DNA from: Solanum dulcamara
Taxonomy: Eukaryota > Streptophyta > Magnoliopsida > Solanales > Solanaceae
Direction of reading: 5' to 3'
DNA: 64,000 bases
NCBI RefSeq assembly: GCF_947179165.1
Contig: NC_077237.1
Coordinates: 83,862,341-83,926,340 of the forward strand
The translations under genes and the position numbers were made by a program. Positions 23,305 through 34,779 of this stretch are shown here, piece after piece. Within the stretch, counting starts at the first letter, position 1, and each line of letters starts with the position of its first letter. Below the pieces are notes generated by a model, which made no database searches, was not told the DNA's origin, and worked only from the letters and a program-made list of their open reading frames with translations.

Positions 23305-23414
23305 TTCAATGTAAAGATGATTGATATATACTACATATACATAGTAAAATTTCTCTTTTGTTCTCCTTTCTTATCTTTTACTCTTGCTTCCTTGTTTTGT
23401 TGTATTTCATAATA
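23305..23414 (+). repeat. 3' LTR of element A, second part
   Basis: The last 110 bp of the element A LTR, resuming TTCAATGTAAAG after the duplicated CCTTC and ending CATAATA. It is followed by the A target duplication AAAAC at 23415-23419. Confidence 0.95.
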
Positions 23415-23419
23415 AAAAC

Positions 23420-24022
23420 CAAACTTAAAAAAATCAATCAAATCCAATTTTAGCTTATTTGGATTGGACGGTAATTTCTTCAATTAGAAAATCAAAATTT
23501 TCGTAATCAAATCTGAATGACAGGTACATCAGTCCCTCATTTAGCGTTCATTAATGAAATAATAAATATTAAAGATAATTTATTAAGTTATTCTCAACAA
23601 ATAAGAAAATAAATTTATCACATTCTTTTTAATATCGTGTGTCCTTTAATATTAAGGTATAAGGTATCATCATTGAAAATAATAATAGTAAATTTAATCT
23701 TAAATTGCTAAAGTAAAGTTATTTTAAGCCAAATCAATAATTAAAATAGAACGAATTCACTAATTTGAGGTAATATACATTATTTGATCATTCAACCAAT
23801 AAAATAAAATAAATAAAATCAATTACAATATTACATTCTTTTTTTGTTCCACAAAAATTCCCAAATGGGACCTAGGGTTTTAGCAGGTTTATCACTATTC
23901 CCTTTTGCGAATTCATAGATAATTTCACTGTGCCTCCTCCTTCCAATCTAGTGGAGCTTATGAATTAGCTTCGTGTTGTGCTGAAGCTATCACATTCATA
24001 TAATAATTAGGACCTCTGGAGC
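23420..24022 (+). promoter_or_regulatory. Promoter and leader of uL4m gene
   Basis: AT-rich spacer with no open gene. TAGGGTTT at 23873-23880 (reverse complement AAACCCTA) is a telo-box-type motif about 145 bp before the start codon, as in the PABP promoter. Insertion of element A has placed the block 7893-23414 about 600 bp upstream of this start codon. Confidence 0.5.
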
Positions 24023-27000
24023 ATGGCTTTGTCCATTTCGAGGAGGATTTTGCGTTCTTTTGGTTCTTTGAATTCACTTCGAACAGTTTCTGCTTCTAAT
24101 GGTATCACTCTTTCTCGATTCCTTCTGGGATTTCATGATTCTATTGAAAAAATCAAATCTTTATTGTAAAATTCAGTCTTTAGGTGGATCTTGATGTAAT
24201 ATTGCACCCAGTACTCTTTTGTGACTAATATAAATGTATACTTCACTTACTATGTTTTTGTGACAATGTATGCAAGTTTAATAAAAAGATATGCATTTTC
24301 AAGTTTAATATATGTTGTACCTTACCGGATGCATGACCTTAGATAGTTGGTTGTGGAGTATACAGATTAGGGTAGAAGGTTAGCAGGTAGTAGAGTTTTG
24401 TCTTAGTCGTAGTAGTATTTCTCTGGTAGTTTCATGTCCTTCAATTTCTGTTACTATCTATTGACTCTTGTGCTTCGATTATCACACTATTTTATTGTAG
24501 TTAATATTCTTTTTTTTTAAAATTTAGAATGCTTTGTCATGCTATTTGTTGTGATTTCTTTACTTCCGTTATTTCTTTTTGATTTGCTTTTCCTTGAGCC
24601 GAGGGTATATCAGAAACAACCTCTCTACTTCCCATCTTGGGAGTAAGGTTTCCGTATACTTTATCCTCCCAAGACATTGGATGTTGTTGTTATATATGTA
24701 TGTATAGTTTGTGCAGAATCAACAACAACAACAACAACAAACCCAGTGTGATCCCACCATGTGGGGTCTGGGGAGGGTAGAGTGTACGCAGACCTAACCC
24801 CTACCTTAAAAGGTAGGGCGGCTGTTTCCGAAAGACCCTCGGCTTAAGAGAGAAGAAACAAGGGAGGAGAAACAAGGAAAAACAAGACATAGGTCAGTAA
24901 AGCCAGGCATATAACAGACAATATAAAGATATGAATAATGAATAATGAATAATGAATAATGAATAATGAGAGCGATAAAGCGATAAAGTCAGGGTAGGAA
25001 AGATCGGGGATAAAGGGGCATTAACTACTATAGTTTGTGCAGAATCAGCTGGTTAAAAATTGGATCTGCCTGTCTTCTATTGATGCATAGTTTGTTTATT
25101 TTATTTTATAATTTTGTGAGATAGGGAAGGTTAATGTTCTTGGAGATGGAGGGTCTTGTGTGGAATCTTCTGACTTCAGAAAGGTAAATTCTTGTCGCTG
25201 AGAATTCTGTTTTCCCTAATTTATTACGTTTATTTGCTGTGAGATATAGAGTAGTATCTTTGTATGTGCATTAGGCACTATATTTGAGGTTCTCTTAACT
25301 TGGAGGTGCTATTTAAGCTTTCCAGGCTTGAAAAAAGACGAGTTTGATATGAGTATTTTAAGCCCGTTTCTAATTTCTCAATGCAGGAAGAATCAATCTT
25401 CCTCGCCTGTCGAAGGTATTCAGCTTCTATGCTGACTCCTGATTCCAGTGATGGTTCATTTCCCTCAGATCTATTAACCAAGAAATGTGTCTCAACTCCA
25501 GAGCATGAGATAGGTATAAGAATTTGACATTTTCATTACTGTCTAGGTCTGTCACTTCTGCTAGAAGTTTTATTATTCATCGTTGTGTATGCTGACCATT
25601 AATAGTTAACACCGTTTGCATAATGCTTTATTTGGAACTGTTGGTTGTGTTTGAATACTTGGAACAGGGAACAGTAACTACTACTACTATGCCTCGATCA
25701 CAAGCATGGGTCAGGATAGGACAGGGAAGAAACAATGTTTTTTTTTATAAGTGAAGGAATTGTATTACAAAAATGGGGAAGACTATGTAGAATAGGTAAA
25801 AGGATACCTATCTAAAGTAAGTTCTTTTCATAAAAGCCATCCAATCATCAATACATGTTGGGTATCACGAGTTCAGTAATAGTATACAAAAAGTTACACA
25901 ATCAGTTGCATTTGCAAAGCGATCTATTTCTTTCCATTTAAACGTTTTTCAGTTCCATTTCCTTCATGTGGTCCACATAACTCCCTGGGGTGTCACTTTC
26001 CATGTTCTTTTTCTTCTTGTTTCCCTTCTCTGCTTCCAGCACCCAATCATTAGTACCAAAAAGATTTAGAGCAGGTTCCATAACTTCGTCGCAAACTTTT
26101 GCTCGATGCATGAGAAAATGATCATTTCTGCCCTTATCTCTCTGAACATAAAGCACCGGCACATGATGCTCTTTTCTTTCCTCAAGTCCACAACTATCAA
26201 ATTATCACTCCCATAAGAGCATTCACTTGTCCCTCATTGGTTAGGGTTTCTAAAAGGTTTATAATGACTTGGGAAACTTTTAGAAATCCTAATTAATGAG
26301 GGACAAGTGTGTGCTCTTACCCATTGACGTGGGTTTCTAAGGATGTTAGAGCATAAACCTAGAATGTTATTTGGTGAACTTCCTGTGGAATTCCTCCACT
26401 TCACCACCTCTTCATCCATTTAGCCAACCCTAGTTTGACTGGTGAATGGTCTTGAGTGCACCGTGTGATTTTTTTAAAATCCTCCTCTTCCCACAAATGA
26501 CCTAATCCTATTCTAATGGCATTTCCCAATTCTAGTAGAAAGTAAAATCCGTTTCAACAAAAAGCAACTTCAAATTAATGTTTCGTTCTATACTACTACA
26601 GGTCCGGAATCTGGTTCTTCCGGAACTGCAAGTGTTCTGAAATTACCCTTAAAGAGCCAGCAAATATGAAATTCTTAGAGAAGGTTGTTAAATCTGGTTG
26701 TTGGAAACTAAAATCAACACTAAAATATTTGAAGTCTCGATCTGGTGACAATAAAGTAAACTAGCATCTGGAAGATACATCTTTTACATGACTATCTTAT
26801 GGTCTAAATCTGGAATGTAATATGTTGGCAAACTTGAGAGTGTGCTACTAATCAATGCCAATCTGCTCCATTTGTGAGAATTTTGTCACCAGCCTACTAG
26901 CTTCTTCTCAAATCTCTGAATCACTGAAATCTAAACTGCAAGGAGTCAAAATGTGTGCTGTCTTGTTACTTGGTCGATGACTCGATGTGCTTTGAAATCA

Positions 27001-29838
27001 CTAGGATTGGTAATAATATCCAACCCTGTGCATATCCTGCTCACTGGGATAAGAATGCTCCTCCTAATCCAAAAGAGCGGCGAGCATCTAAGAACAGTAG
27101 TTTGGAACGGAATGTTAATAGCATTATATAGATCAATCATCTTGGTAATTGCAATAAGTTTTAATGGGTGACAATATTGAGTGAATGATCATCATATTCG
27201 ACTAGTATTATTTTTATGAGCCTCCACGGTTTTTACAGGATAGTTTAAAGCATCTCTTCTTGCTGAAAAGATATCATTGGCTTCAACTGCATTTTGAGGG
27301 AAGTTCCATTTTTCCTCATTAGTTTTCTGGAAAATTAAGCTTGTGTATTTTTAAATATTTGGCACAAAAACAACTATGCCTCTATCCCAATCAAGATAGG
27401 GTCAGCTATTTGGCACAAAATGATTATATAACATGATTAATGGAATCATAGTTCCTCATATTGCCATGACTAACTTAGAAGCTGAAGGAATTTAATGAAA
27501 ATAAAGTTAGTTATCATGCTTCACGGAAACGTGCTTTCTTGATCGCGACATGCTGGTTTAGGTACAATGTGCTAATCTTTCCCCCATAGCTGGTGAAGTA
27601 ACAAGAAGTAATAGTTAAAACTCTTTGTTGCTTGCTTTGCATTTCAACATTCATGAAGGAACACTTTCTAGGTCATTCTATATTGTCCTTTGTAAGGATG
27701 ATCACCTCAAATTGATAGTACAAAAGGGTGTTGGTCTAATTTTGTCTTTCCTGCCTCACTTATACTGAAAAATCATTCTGAATGGATGAGTCTATATTGT
27801 TTGACTTTGTGTAACTATCTTATTGATTACTGTATGTGGTAGGGCTCCTTCAGGACCTGGTCATTCCAGTAACGAACTTCCATAATGAAGACAAGGGCTT
27901 TATGTGTTTGGCTGGTGATGTTTTTGATGTACCAATCAGGAAAGATATTATTCATCGGGTTGTGAGATGGCAGCTTGCAAAACGACAGCAGGTGTGTGCG
28001 CGGTTGTTTTGAATCCCAAAATTTAAGTTGTAGACACAAATATTGGCAAGCTATTCCTTCCTCTGCTTTCTACATTTATGCTTTTTCCCTTGATTCTACC
28101 ACTTCTTTGTAAGTTATAGTTACTTGCCAAGGCAGTAGAGGATTCAATAGGTACTGTAGACCTACTCTTGGTGAACTTTGCAGGGGACCCATTCAACTAA
28201 AACTATTAGTGAAGTTAGTGGTACTGGTAGAAAACCGTGGAATCAAAAGGGCACAGGGCGAGCGAGGCATGGAACACTGCGTGGTCCTCAGGTTACATTA
28301 TTTTACCTTTTTTTCCTGTTCAGATTGTCTTCAATTCATTATGATCTATGATTATTTGATATCACTTCAGAAAAATTAAAATATGTTTTCATGATCAATG
28401 CAGTTTCGAGGTGGTGCCGCTATGCACGGTCCAAAACCACGAAGTCACGCAATCAAACTGAACAAGAAGGTTCGGCGGCTAGGATTGAAGATTGCACTAT
28501 CAGCTCGTGTAGCTGAAGGGAAGGCAAGCACATCCCATTCCTTGCACACATTTTTTTGGGAACTTTCCTCCCAAAAGAACCTTGGAACTAAAAGAAAGCA
28601 AAAGAAAATAGAAACCCAAAGAGTAAATGAAGAGTCATTGAGATGTTTGTATCGTTTGGTTTCAAACACTTTCTTTTTTCTTTTTGGATTTTGAAATCAA
28701 ACAACAATCTTAGATCAAGCTATCAAAAAAGTAAAAACAAAGGCCAAAACTTTCTGACTCATTTTCTTCCTTTCTCTTGGAACTCCCTTTTCTTTTGGCT
28801 ATTCAAAAAATACATTTAATAGAAATAAATGTTTCGTCGGTTTTTAATCTATTACTTTTCACCAAATTGAAATCAACCATAATATTTTGAAAAGTGAAAA
28901 CATTTTTGGAACAATGAAATATAATTTCATGACCTCCTCACGAGTTGAGGAAGAGTTGGTCAGTTTTAATCATTAACCTTAATAAGCTTCCAGAATTAAC
29001 CAGTTTGGTTTATACGAGTGGCATTTTCCTTTTTTCATCAACACTGGTTATTTGTGTTGTTGTGTAACTCCTGCTTTCCTTCACAATAATCATTTAAACT
29101 TTTCTTCTTTTCCATTACTTCATTGATTTAGTTATCTCAATTGCACTGCATGCAGCTTCTGGTTTTTGAGGATTTAGAGATTCCTTCACACAAAACAAAG
29201 AACATAGTGAACTACTTCAACCAACTGGAGAATACCAAGAAGCTTCTGGTGGTGGATGGTGGCCCGATCAGTGAAAAGCTAAAGTTGGCTACTCAGAATG
29301 TACACTATGTCAATGTGTTGCCTTCAATTGTAAGTTTCTAATTCTATTAACACCATTGCCACAGTGTGCATATAAGCATGTGTTTCCATGATGATGTTTG
29401 GGCTTTTCTATATGAGGATCCAGTTCATGGGAGTTTTGTTAAGATGACTTCCATAATCTTGATTTTGGTATGCATGATTTGCTTTTGCCACATCATTCCT
29501 CTAGTATGCTGCATTTTTTGTCGGTGACACTATTGGATACAATAGGGAGAAGCTACAGAATTTATTCGAGTTCATCGCTAAAGCATCAAACTTCTTCACA
29601 TATTCATTACCTGGGATTTTCGCATGCTTTTTTAACTGTAACTCCTCCTGCCCCCAACCACTTCGCCATCACAAGTGAAAAAATTAAACAAATGACTGCA
29701 AAAGGCTGATCCTTTATCCTCTTTGCTCCATTCCAGGGTCTAAACGTCTACAGTATTTTGCTACATGATACACTAGTCATGTCCCGTGATGCAGTGAATA
29801 AGATAGTCGAGAGGATGCACACTCCTATCAATCGCTAA
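24023..29838 (+). CDS. Mitochondrial large-subunit ribosomal protein uL4 (L4)
   Basis: Component of the mitochondrial large ribosomal subunit; uL4 binds 23S-type rRNA and lines the exit tunnel. Inferred exons: 24023-24101, 25125-25183, 25387-25513, 27843-27991, 28184-28291, 28404-28523, 29156-29329, 29737-29838 (918 bp, 305 aa). The N-terminus ([16 protein letters not shown]) is Arg/Ser-rich without acidic residues, as in mitochondrial presequences. The conserved core includes [50 protein letters not shown] and a C-terminal half with [10 protein letters not shown]. All phases agree. Seven introns are expected; the sixth (28524-29155) begins GC (AAG|GCAAGC) and ends AG. Intron 1 carries a LINE/SINE tail and the 2.3-kb intron 3 carries a foldback element. 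The length fits plant mitochondrial L4. Confidence 0.93.
24722..25028 (-). mobile_element. RTE-type LINE/SINE tail in uL4m intron 1
   Basis: 307 bp flanked by a perfect 19-bp target duplication, TATAGTTTGTGCAGAATCA (24703-24721 and 25029-25047). On the minus strand it ends in TTG repeats after CCCCAGACCCCAC-type text and contains GGTCTTTCGGAAACAGCC. These words define the 3' tail seen on the LINE at 56108-56723. An AATAATG microsatellite lies inside (about 24930-24968). No coding sequence remains, so it is a 5'-truncated LINE or a SINE with the same tail. Confidence 0.85.
25672..25720. repeat. Short repeat motif in uL4m intron 3, copy 1
   Basis: CTATGCCTCGATCACAAGC followed by a GGGTCAGGATAGG-like end resembles the stretch at 27369-27416 (CTATGCCTCTATCCCAATCA, then AGATAGGGTCAGCTAT). 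Both look like remnants of one dispersed retroposon tail common in plants. Family uncertain. Confidence 0.4.
26214..26319. repeat. 106-bp foldback element in uL4m intron 3
   Basis: Two arms of about 45 nt are near-perfect inverted copies. The left arm starts TAAGAGCATTCACTTGTCCC; the right arm, read in reverse complement, starts TAAGAGCACACACTTGTCCC. They share CTCATT and TTTCTAAAAG further in, with a loop of roughly 13 nt. The 4-bp CCCA lies on both sides (26210-26213 and 26320-26323), a possible target duplication. Transcribed within the intron it would form a long hairpin. Confidence 0.7.
27369..27416. repeat. Short repeat motif in uL4m intron 3, copy 2
   Basis: Second copy of the motif described at 25672-25720, with CTATGCCTC and GGGTCAG landmarks in the same order and orientation. 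Confidence 0.4.
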
Positions 29839-30217
29839 GGGAGCATCTGAGGTTGAAAGGGAACGGATGTTGTTAGTTTTTGTCAGTTAAGATAAAACAT
29901 AGAAAATATTTCTTGTATTGTTCTTCGTTAATTTTAAAATCGTAGGGCTGGTTATTTTCCTTGAAAGTATAATCAACATTTGCATTGCATCATGCAAGTA
30001 ATTGAGCTACTACTTGAGATTCTGTCACATAACATATTTCCTGGTTTAGGAGAACATTACACTGCCTTCTAATGCACTTCTTGTTTAACCTTGACATATA
30101 ATTCTTGATCTTTTCTTCATACCAATTGTTCTTGTATAGATTTTCTTGTGGATACATAAGTTGTATATTAGCTAGTCCTGATCCTTGAGTCTAGTCTGTT
30201 CATTCTTTCTCTTACCA

Positions 30218-30319
30218 ACAACATACCCGGGCTAATCTCACAAGTGGGGTTTGGAGAGGGTAGAATATAGGCAGACGTAACTCCTACTTCGTGGAGGTAG
30301 AGGTTGTTTCCGAAAGACT
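30218..30319 (-). mobile_element. Short RTE-type LINE/SINE tail
   Basis: 102 bp, minus orientation, starting AACAACATACCC on the plus strand and containing GGAGAGGGTAGAATATAGGCAGACG and GTTGTTTCCGAAAGACTC. The flanks are CATTCTTTCTCTTACCA (30201-30217) and CATTCTCTCTCTTACCA (30320-30336), a 17-bp target duplication with one mismatch. Confidence 0.8.
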
Positions 30320-30487
30320 CATTCTCTCTCTTACCATTTTGTTAAATTGTCTTTTGAGTTTTATGTAGAATTATGTGTTTATACATGACCAAACTAGATA
30401 GAGGATAACTTCTAGTCTTTGCCTTTGTAGTTTGTACCCATGGTTTCTCATAGTTAACAAGCAACTTGGAAATTACATATGATGTAT

Positions 30488-30625
30488 TTGAAAATGGACG
30501 GTCTTTGAACTTTTGACCCTCGCTTGCCTTATGGGCTAAGCTTCAAGGTCAAAAAGTTAAACTTAGTGACCTTGAAGTTTTTTCCATAGGTCAAGCGGGT
30601 TCAAAAGTTCCGTTCATATCCAACG
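30488..30625. repeat. About 135-bp foldback element
   Basis: Imperfect inverted repeat. The outer arms carry GAACTTTTGACCC (from about 30507) and GGGTTCAAAAGTTC (about 30597-30610). Inner arms are perfect: CTTCAAGGTC (30541-30550) and GACCTTGAAG (30568-30577), around a 17-nt loop. Outermost bases (TTGAAAATGGACGG against CCGTTCATATCCAA) still pair partly. The size suits a small MITE or a hairpin-RNA precursor. Confidence 0.65.
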
Positions 30626-31742
30626 TCATTCTTGTAAATCACCTGGAATGAACATGAAAGGTCTATAAGATCCAAAATCTGACATCTATCTACCCATGGT
30701 AGGAAGGGATAATTGAATCTTGCTTTAGATTATTGTCTTACCCAAACAAAATTGGAAAAAAAAAATCCAATAAATATATCTGAAATCGAAAGAGCCTTTG
30801 GATTAATTTGATTGAACAAAATAATTAGATCAATGTCTTACTTAAACAGCGTCTGAAAATTTTATAATTGCAAGTAATTACGTGAGGTAGTAATCATTGA
30901 GGGACCATTTCAAATCCAAACTTGTTTCAATCAAGGACCCATCTTCCAAACAAAAGTCACAAAGTTGTGTCTCCTTTTATGTGTAAGAGTAATTGAAAAG
31001 ACTTGTTAAAGGGTGACAACTAGCGGCGTTCACGATAAATCAAAAACCAAATCGAAAAAAATTGATATTTTTAAAAATTAATATTTGGTTTCAACGTTTG
31101 AAAAATCGACTTAATTGGTTTGATTTCCTTTCAGTGAAAAACCGATTCAATACCTTGAAAATATCTTCATGATTGAATGTTCCTGTCCTCTTTCTACATA
31201 CAAGATTCTGTTTTTTTTTCTTTAATTTGAGAAAAAATGAAAGAAGAATAAAATAGGCATGCAGATGAGTAGTAAAAGCAATGTCTAAAGGCTCAGACAA
31301 CAATTAAAAGGCTGTTGGACCATTTAACACTTTTGCATGCCAACTTAGATGTTCTGTTGGATTTTTTACAGATGGTATCGGATCGTCATAATTATTTATG
31401 TTAGACATATCGACTTATATTACATAAAAAAAAATATTTCATTTGTCTGGTAATTTCAATTCATTTTTGCTTTTGCTTTTCTAAACTAAGTGGTGTATTG
31501 TCTGAAAGTCACTCTATAATCACACGTATTGACAATTTATTTTTTAGTTTGTGCATATGGTTGCAAAGTATGAAATACATCCCAAATTGATGTATATTTC
31601 ATGTTATTTTCAAACGATGTTGATATTATGTATTTATCGTAATTATTCAGCGAAATAGAATCAGATGACACGAGTTGTGGCTTCATCATTGATTAAAGTT
31701 AAACTATTATCTTTCATATAATAAGATGAATATATCAATTGT

Positions 31743-31815
31743 GTGCGGGTAGATCAGTTTGGTAGCTCACAAGACTCATAATCTTGAAGTCATGGTTATG
31801 AAGCTGGTGACCAAT
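31743..31815 (+). pseudogene. Decayed nuclear copy of plastid trnfM(CAU)
   Basis: GTAGATCAGTTTGGTAGCTC, then ACAAGACTCATAATCTTGAAGTCATGG, aligns by eye with chloroplast initiator tRNA-Met (remembered form: GTAGAGCAGTTTGGTAGCTC, GCAAGGCTCATAACCTTGAGGTCACGG). D-loop, anticodon CAT and anticodon stem positions are recognisable. Most differences are G to A or C to T, as expected for methylated organelle DNA decaying in the nucleus. The T arm and acceptor stem no longer match (GGTTATGAAGC in place of the GGTTCAAATCC region), so it should not make a functional tRNA. Confidence 0.7.
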
Positions 31816-33196
31816 TATTTTTTTTATATATATATTGTAGTTAACATGCAATAGAAGGACTGACGTTAAAAAAAAAAACCTTCCATTTTCTATCTTCTTT
31901 TTTATCTTTATTTTCCATTATCAAGAGGCCCACAATACCAAAAAAATTGTGGAAAAATAAGTTGCACTAAATAATTAAATAAATCCAATTTGAAAAGGTA
32001 GAAAAAGATGTTGAAGGAAATCTTTCAAGTTGTGTATCCATCCAGAGGTAGCCTATTTTTTAAAGTGGATAATCAGCATGAAGCACAAGTTTCCAAAATA
32101 TGATAAATACGTTTACCAGAAATATTGGGTGATGTGTATAAATTGTTTTATTTAAATTTAAAATATAAATGTGAACTGACCCCTCACTTCTTCTCTATCA
32201 GAAGTTACTAAAATTGAAATGAAAATAGTCATAAGTTATACGTAATAAAATAAGTACAGTAATATAGAATTTTGTAATAGGAAATGTAACTATTGGTAAG
32301 TACCATCATCAGACGCAAATTTAAAATTTCTAAAATATTAATGCATCACTAAAAACAGAAAAAAAATTAAATAAGAATTGATCCCCAGTCTTATGAGTAA
32401 ATAATTCAACATTTAATTAAGAGCATCATTTAACCTAATTACAATATCAGATCATTTTTAAAAAAAATATCTAATTTTATAGAGTACCTAAGAATTCACG
32501 TGCCTCATTTTTAAGCTATAAATTCACCAATTAGTACAATAGTTGGCGTGAAGATATGAAATGAGAGTGACAATGTCAAAAAAAAAAAGAAGCCTTTTGT
32601 ACTTGAACTAATTAAATTTACAATTTTTGAGATAATACATGAGTTGTGAAATACTCCATATATTTAATTGTATTCATTTTTCATATACATGTGTGTATAT
32701 ATATTTCAGACTTTAAAATATGATATTTTTTTTCTTAAACAGGCTAACGTATTATCAGATTAGATAGAAAAGTAATCGTTCATTTCAATTTATATGATGT
32801 AGTTTAATTGAACTCGAAATTTAAGAAGAAGAAGAAGAAAAGATGACTTTGATTATGATTTCAAATATGTAATAATATTTCTGCAATCTTGTGATTATAA
32901 GACTTTTGAAATTTGTTATTTAAAACATGTTACTTGTTAGTATATTATTTGCATGACTATAAACCATGGTTTCAGGAGAAGTAGATAGATCGAAGAAGTA
33001 TTGAAGAGAGAAAATTCAATATGATATGACACAATTTTAACTTACGAAGGAAATTATAACCTTCAATAGACCGATGTAAAGGACACAAATTTGAGTGGGA
33101 AGTTAGTAGGTAGGATTGCGGAGATGTCCATACTAATAGCCACGAGTGCATTATCTTTTTGTCCATACTAGCTGTAGTTCATAGTATTAGTCTTGT

Positions 33197-33480
33197 ACTT
33201 TCTTGTTCTTTACTATTGTTGCAGTTCAATTATAATATTATTTTATTGTAGTATTGTTTTGCTAGTATCTTTTATTTTTTGTTATTACTTGTTGTTTCTT
33301 GTATTTTCATTGCTTCATTTTTGGACCGTTGTTGTTTTGATCCGAGAGTTTATTGGAAATAATCTTTCTACTTTTAAGGTAGATCGTAGGAATAACATCT
33401 GCGCACATTATCCTCCACATACCCCACTTTATAGGATTATACTTAATATGTTGTATTATTGGTCTTGTATAAAAACCTAT
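33197..33480 (+). mobile_element. Degenerate RTE-type LINE/SINE tail
   Basis: Diverged plus-strand copy of the tail family. Landmarks in order are GATCCGAGAGTTTATTGGAAATAA, a TTTTAAGGTAGATCGTAGGAATAACATCTGCGCACA stretch, and ACATACCCCACTTTATAGGATTATA ending near ATGTTGTA. No clear target duplication remains, so it is old. Borders approximate. Confidence 0.6.
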
Positions 33481-34779
33481 CATTAAAAATAAGTTAAATC
33501 TTTACAAATTCAAAGATAGTGTTAGTTTTTTGGTCAGAGGGGAGTATTTCTCATTCTATATTTATTTTTAAAATAATTGTTTAGTGGAATGATTTGTGAC
33601 AACTAATGATATATTCCTCTACTTTTAGGCAAATTTTAAAATTAAAAAAATCAACCGTTCAAATATTTCAAATTAAATGTCAAAATGATATAAAAATAAA
33701 TGTTCAAATAAGAGTAAAATTATTTTTAAAATGACAATAACCTATTTAGTGCAATTCCACAAGTGACATTTAGATATCATTCATTAATGTCGATATCACA
33801 TGAACCTAATCAACTCAAAATGACCCGATCAAGTTCAAGACAAGCACAACCATCATAATAATCATTTAAAATAAGTGAATACAAAATAGTGTCTTGACAA
33901 AAAAAATACAAATAGTTTCAAGTATTTATTTTGTCTTTACCAAAAAAAAAAAAAGAATACAAGTGTATTTGTTTTCATTACGCACAAATGACATGAAAAG
34001 AGACATATACATAGAAACAATTTTTTTTTGGTTGCAAAAGTACTGTTTTCATTCGGCGCAAATTGAGCAAATTTTATTTTCGAGTTATACGAAAGGTCAT
34101 GATAGAGTGATAAATAATTTTTATTATAATTATAAATTTTGAAGTTAGTACAAAGTATGATATTGTTTTTATAAAAGAATATTTTTCAATACAAATTTAA
34201 ATTTACTCGAAGCTTAATACAATTATCAAATATCGAGTGAAAAAATTAGCCGGTGACAACCTACTCATCTTTATTTATTGTATACTTATTATAATGTTTT
34301 TCACTTTCACTTTCACTTTCCTTTACCTAATTTACAAAATTCATTTACTCTTCTCCTATACACTTTGGTACGAAAAAACAATTTAATTACTAGTCAATAA
34401 GTACTTTTTACCATGAAAAAAAGAAAAAGAAATCTCATCTACTTTTGAAACTGTTGTGAATAGTGGTAGAACTATTTTATTTATTTATTAAATATAAAAA
34501 AGTAAGTAAACGAAAAATTTAAAGCTAATTTATGTTTAATTTTATTTACTAATATACACAATGTAACTTTCAATAAATGTGTTTTGCCACTAATCGTAAA
34601 AAATTATCTAGATCTAGTACTTTTACTAATACAATAAATACACAATATTTGATTTTATATACAAAATTATTATTTAAAATAATTAATAAAAAATATTTTC
34701 ACTAAATCAATGAATGTATAATAATTCATAAGATGCTGATTTTTTTTTCATTTCTTTAATTACATGTGATTCAACAAGT

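Larger units (their letters stand above)
7893..23414 (+). mobile_element. Ty1/copia retrotransposon A (nested, defective)
   Basis: A complete copia-type element flanked by the 5-bp target duplication AAAAC (7888-7892 and 23415-23419). Order: 5' LTR, primer-binding site, gag, about 1.1 kb of noncoding sequence, pol (protease, integrase, reverse transcriptase, RNase H, which is the copia order), polypurine tract, 3' LTR. Two later insertions interrupt it: a solo LTR at 13076-16123 and copia element B at 17422-23299. Without them the element is about 6.6 kb. Its two LTRs, both 236 bp once B is removed, differ at three positions by eye. pol also carries a one-base frameshift near 12104-12109, so the copy cannot be autonomous. 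Confidence 0.95.
29839..31030. other. uL4m 3' region and spacer
   Basis: The first few hundred bases are the likely 3' UTR of uL4m. The rest is noncoding and holds a short LINE/SINE tail (30218-30319) and a foldback element (30488-30625), listed separately. No gene is supported. Confidence 0.6.

Noticed and set aside
25938..26162. 74-codon minus-strand frame in uL4m intron 3
   Set aside because: Composition looks protein-like, but no family was recognised and no exon structure surrounds it; possibly a retroposed fragment, not supportable.
28398..28694. 98-codon frame through uL4m exon 6
   Set aside because: Correct for the first 40 codons, then runs into the GC-AG intron, where similarity to L4 ends.
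31743..31815. Functional tRNA-Met gene
   Set aside because: The acceptor stem and T arm no longer pair, and the T-loop consensus is lost.
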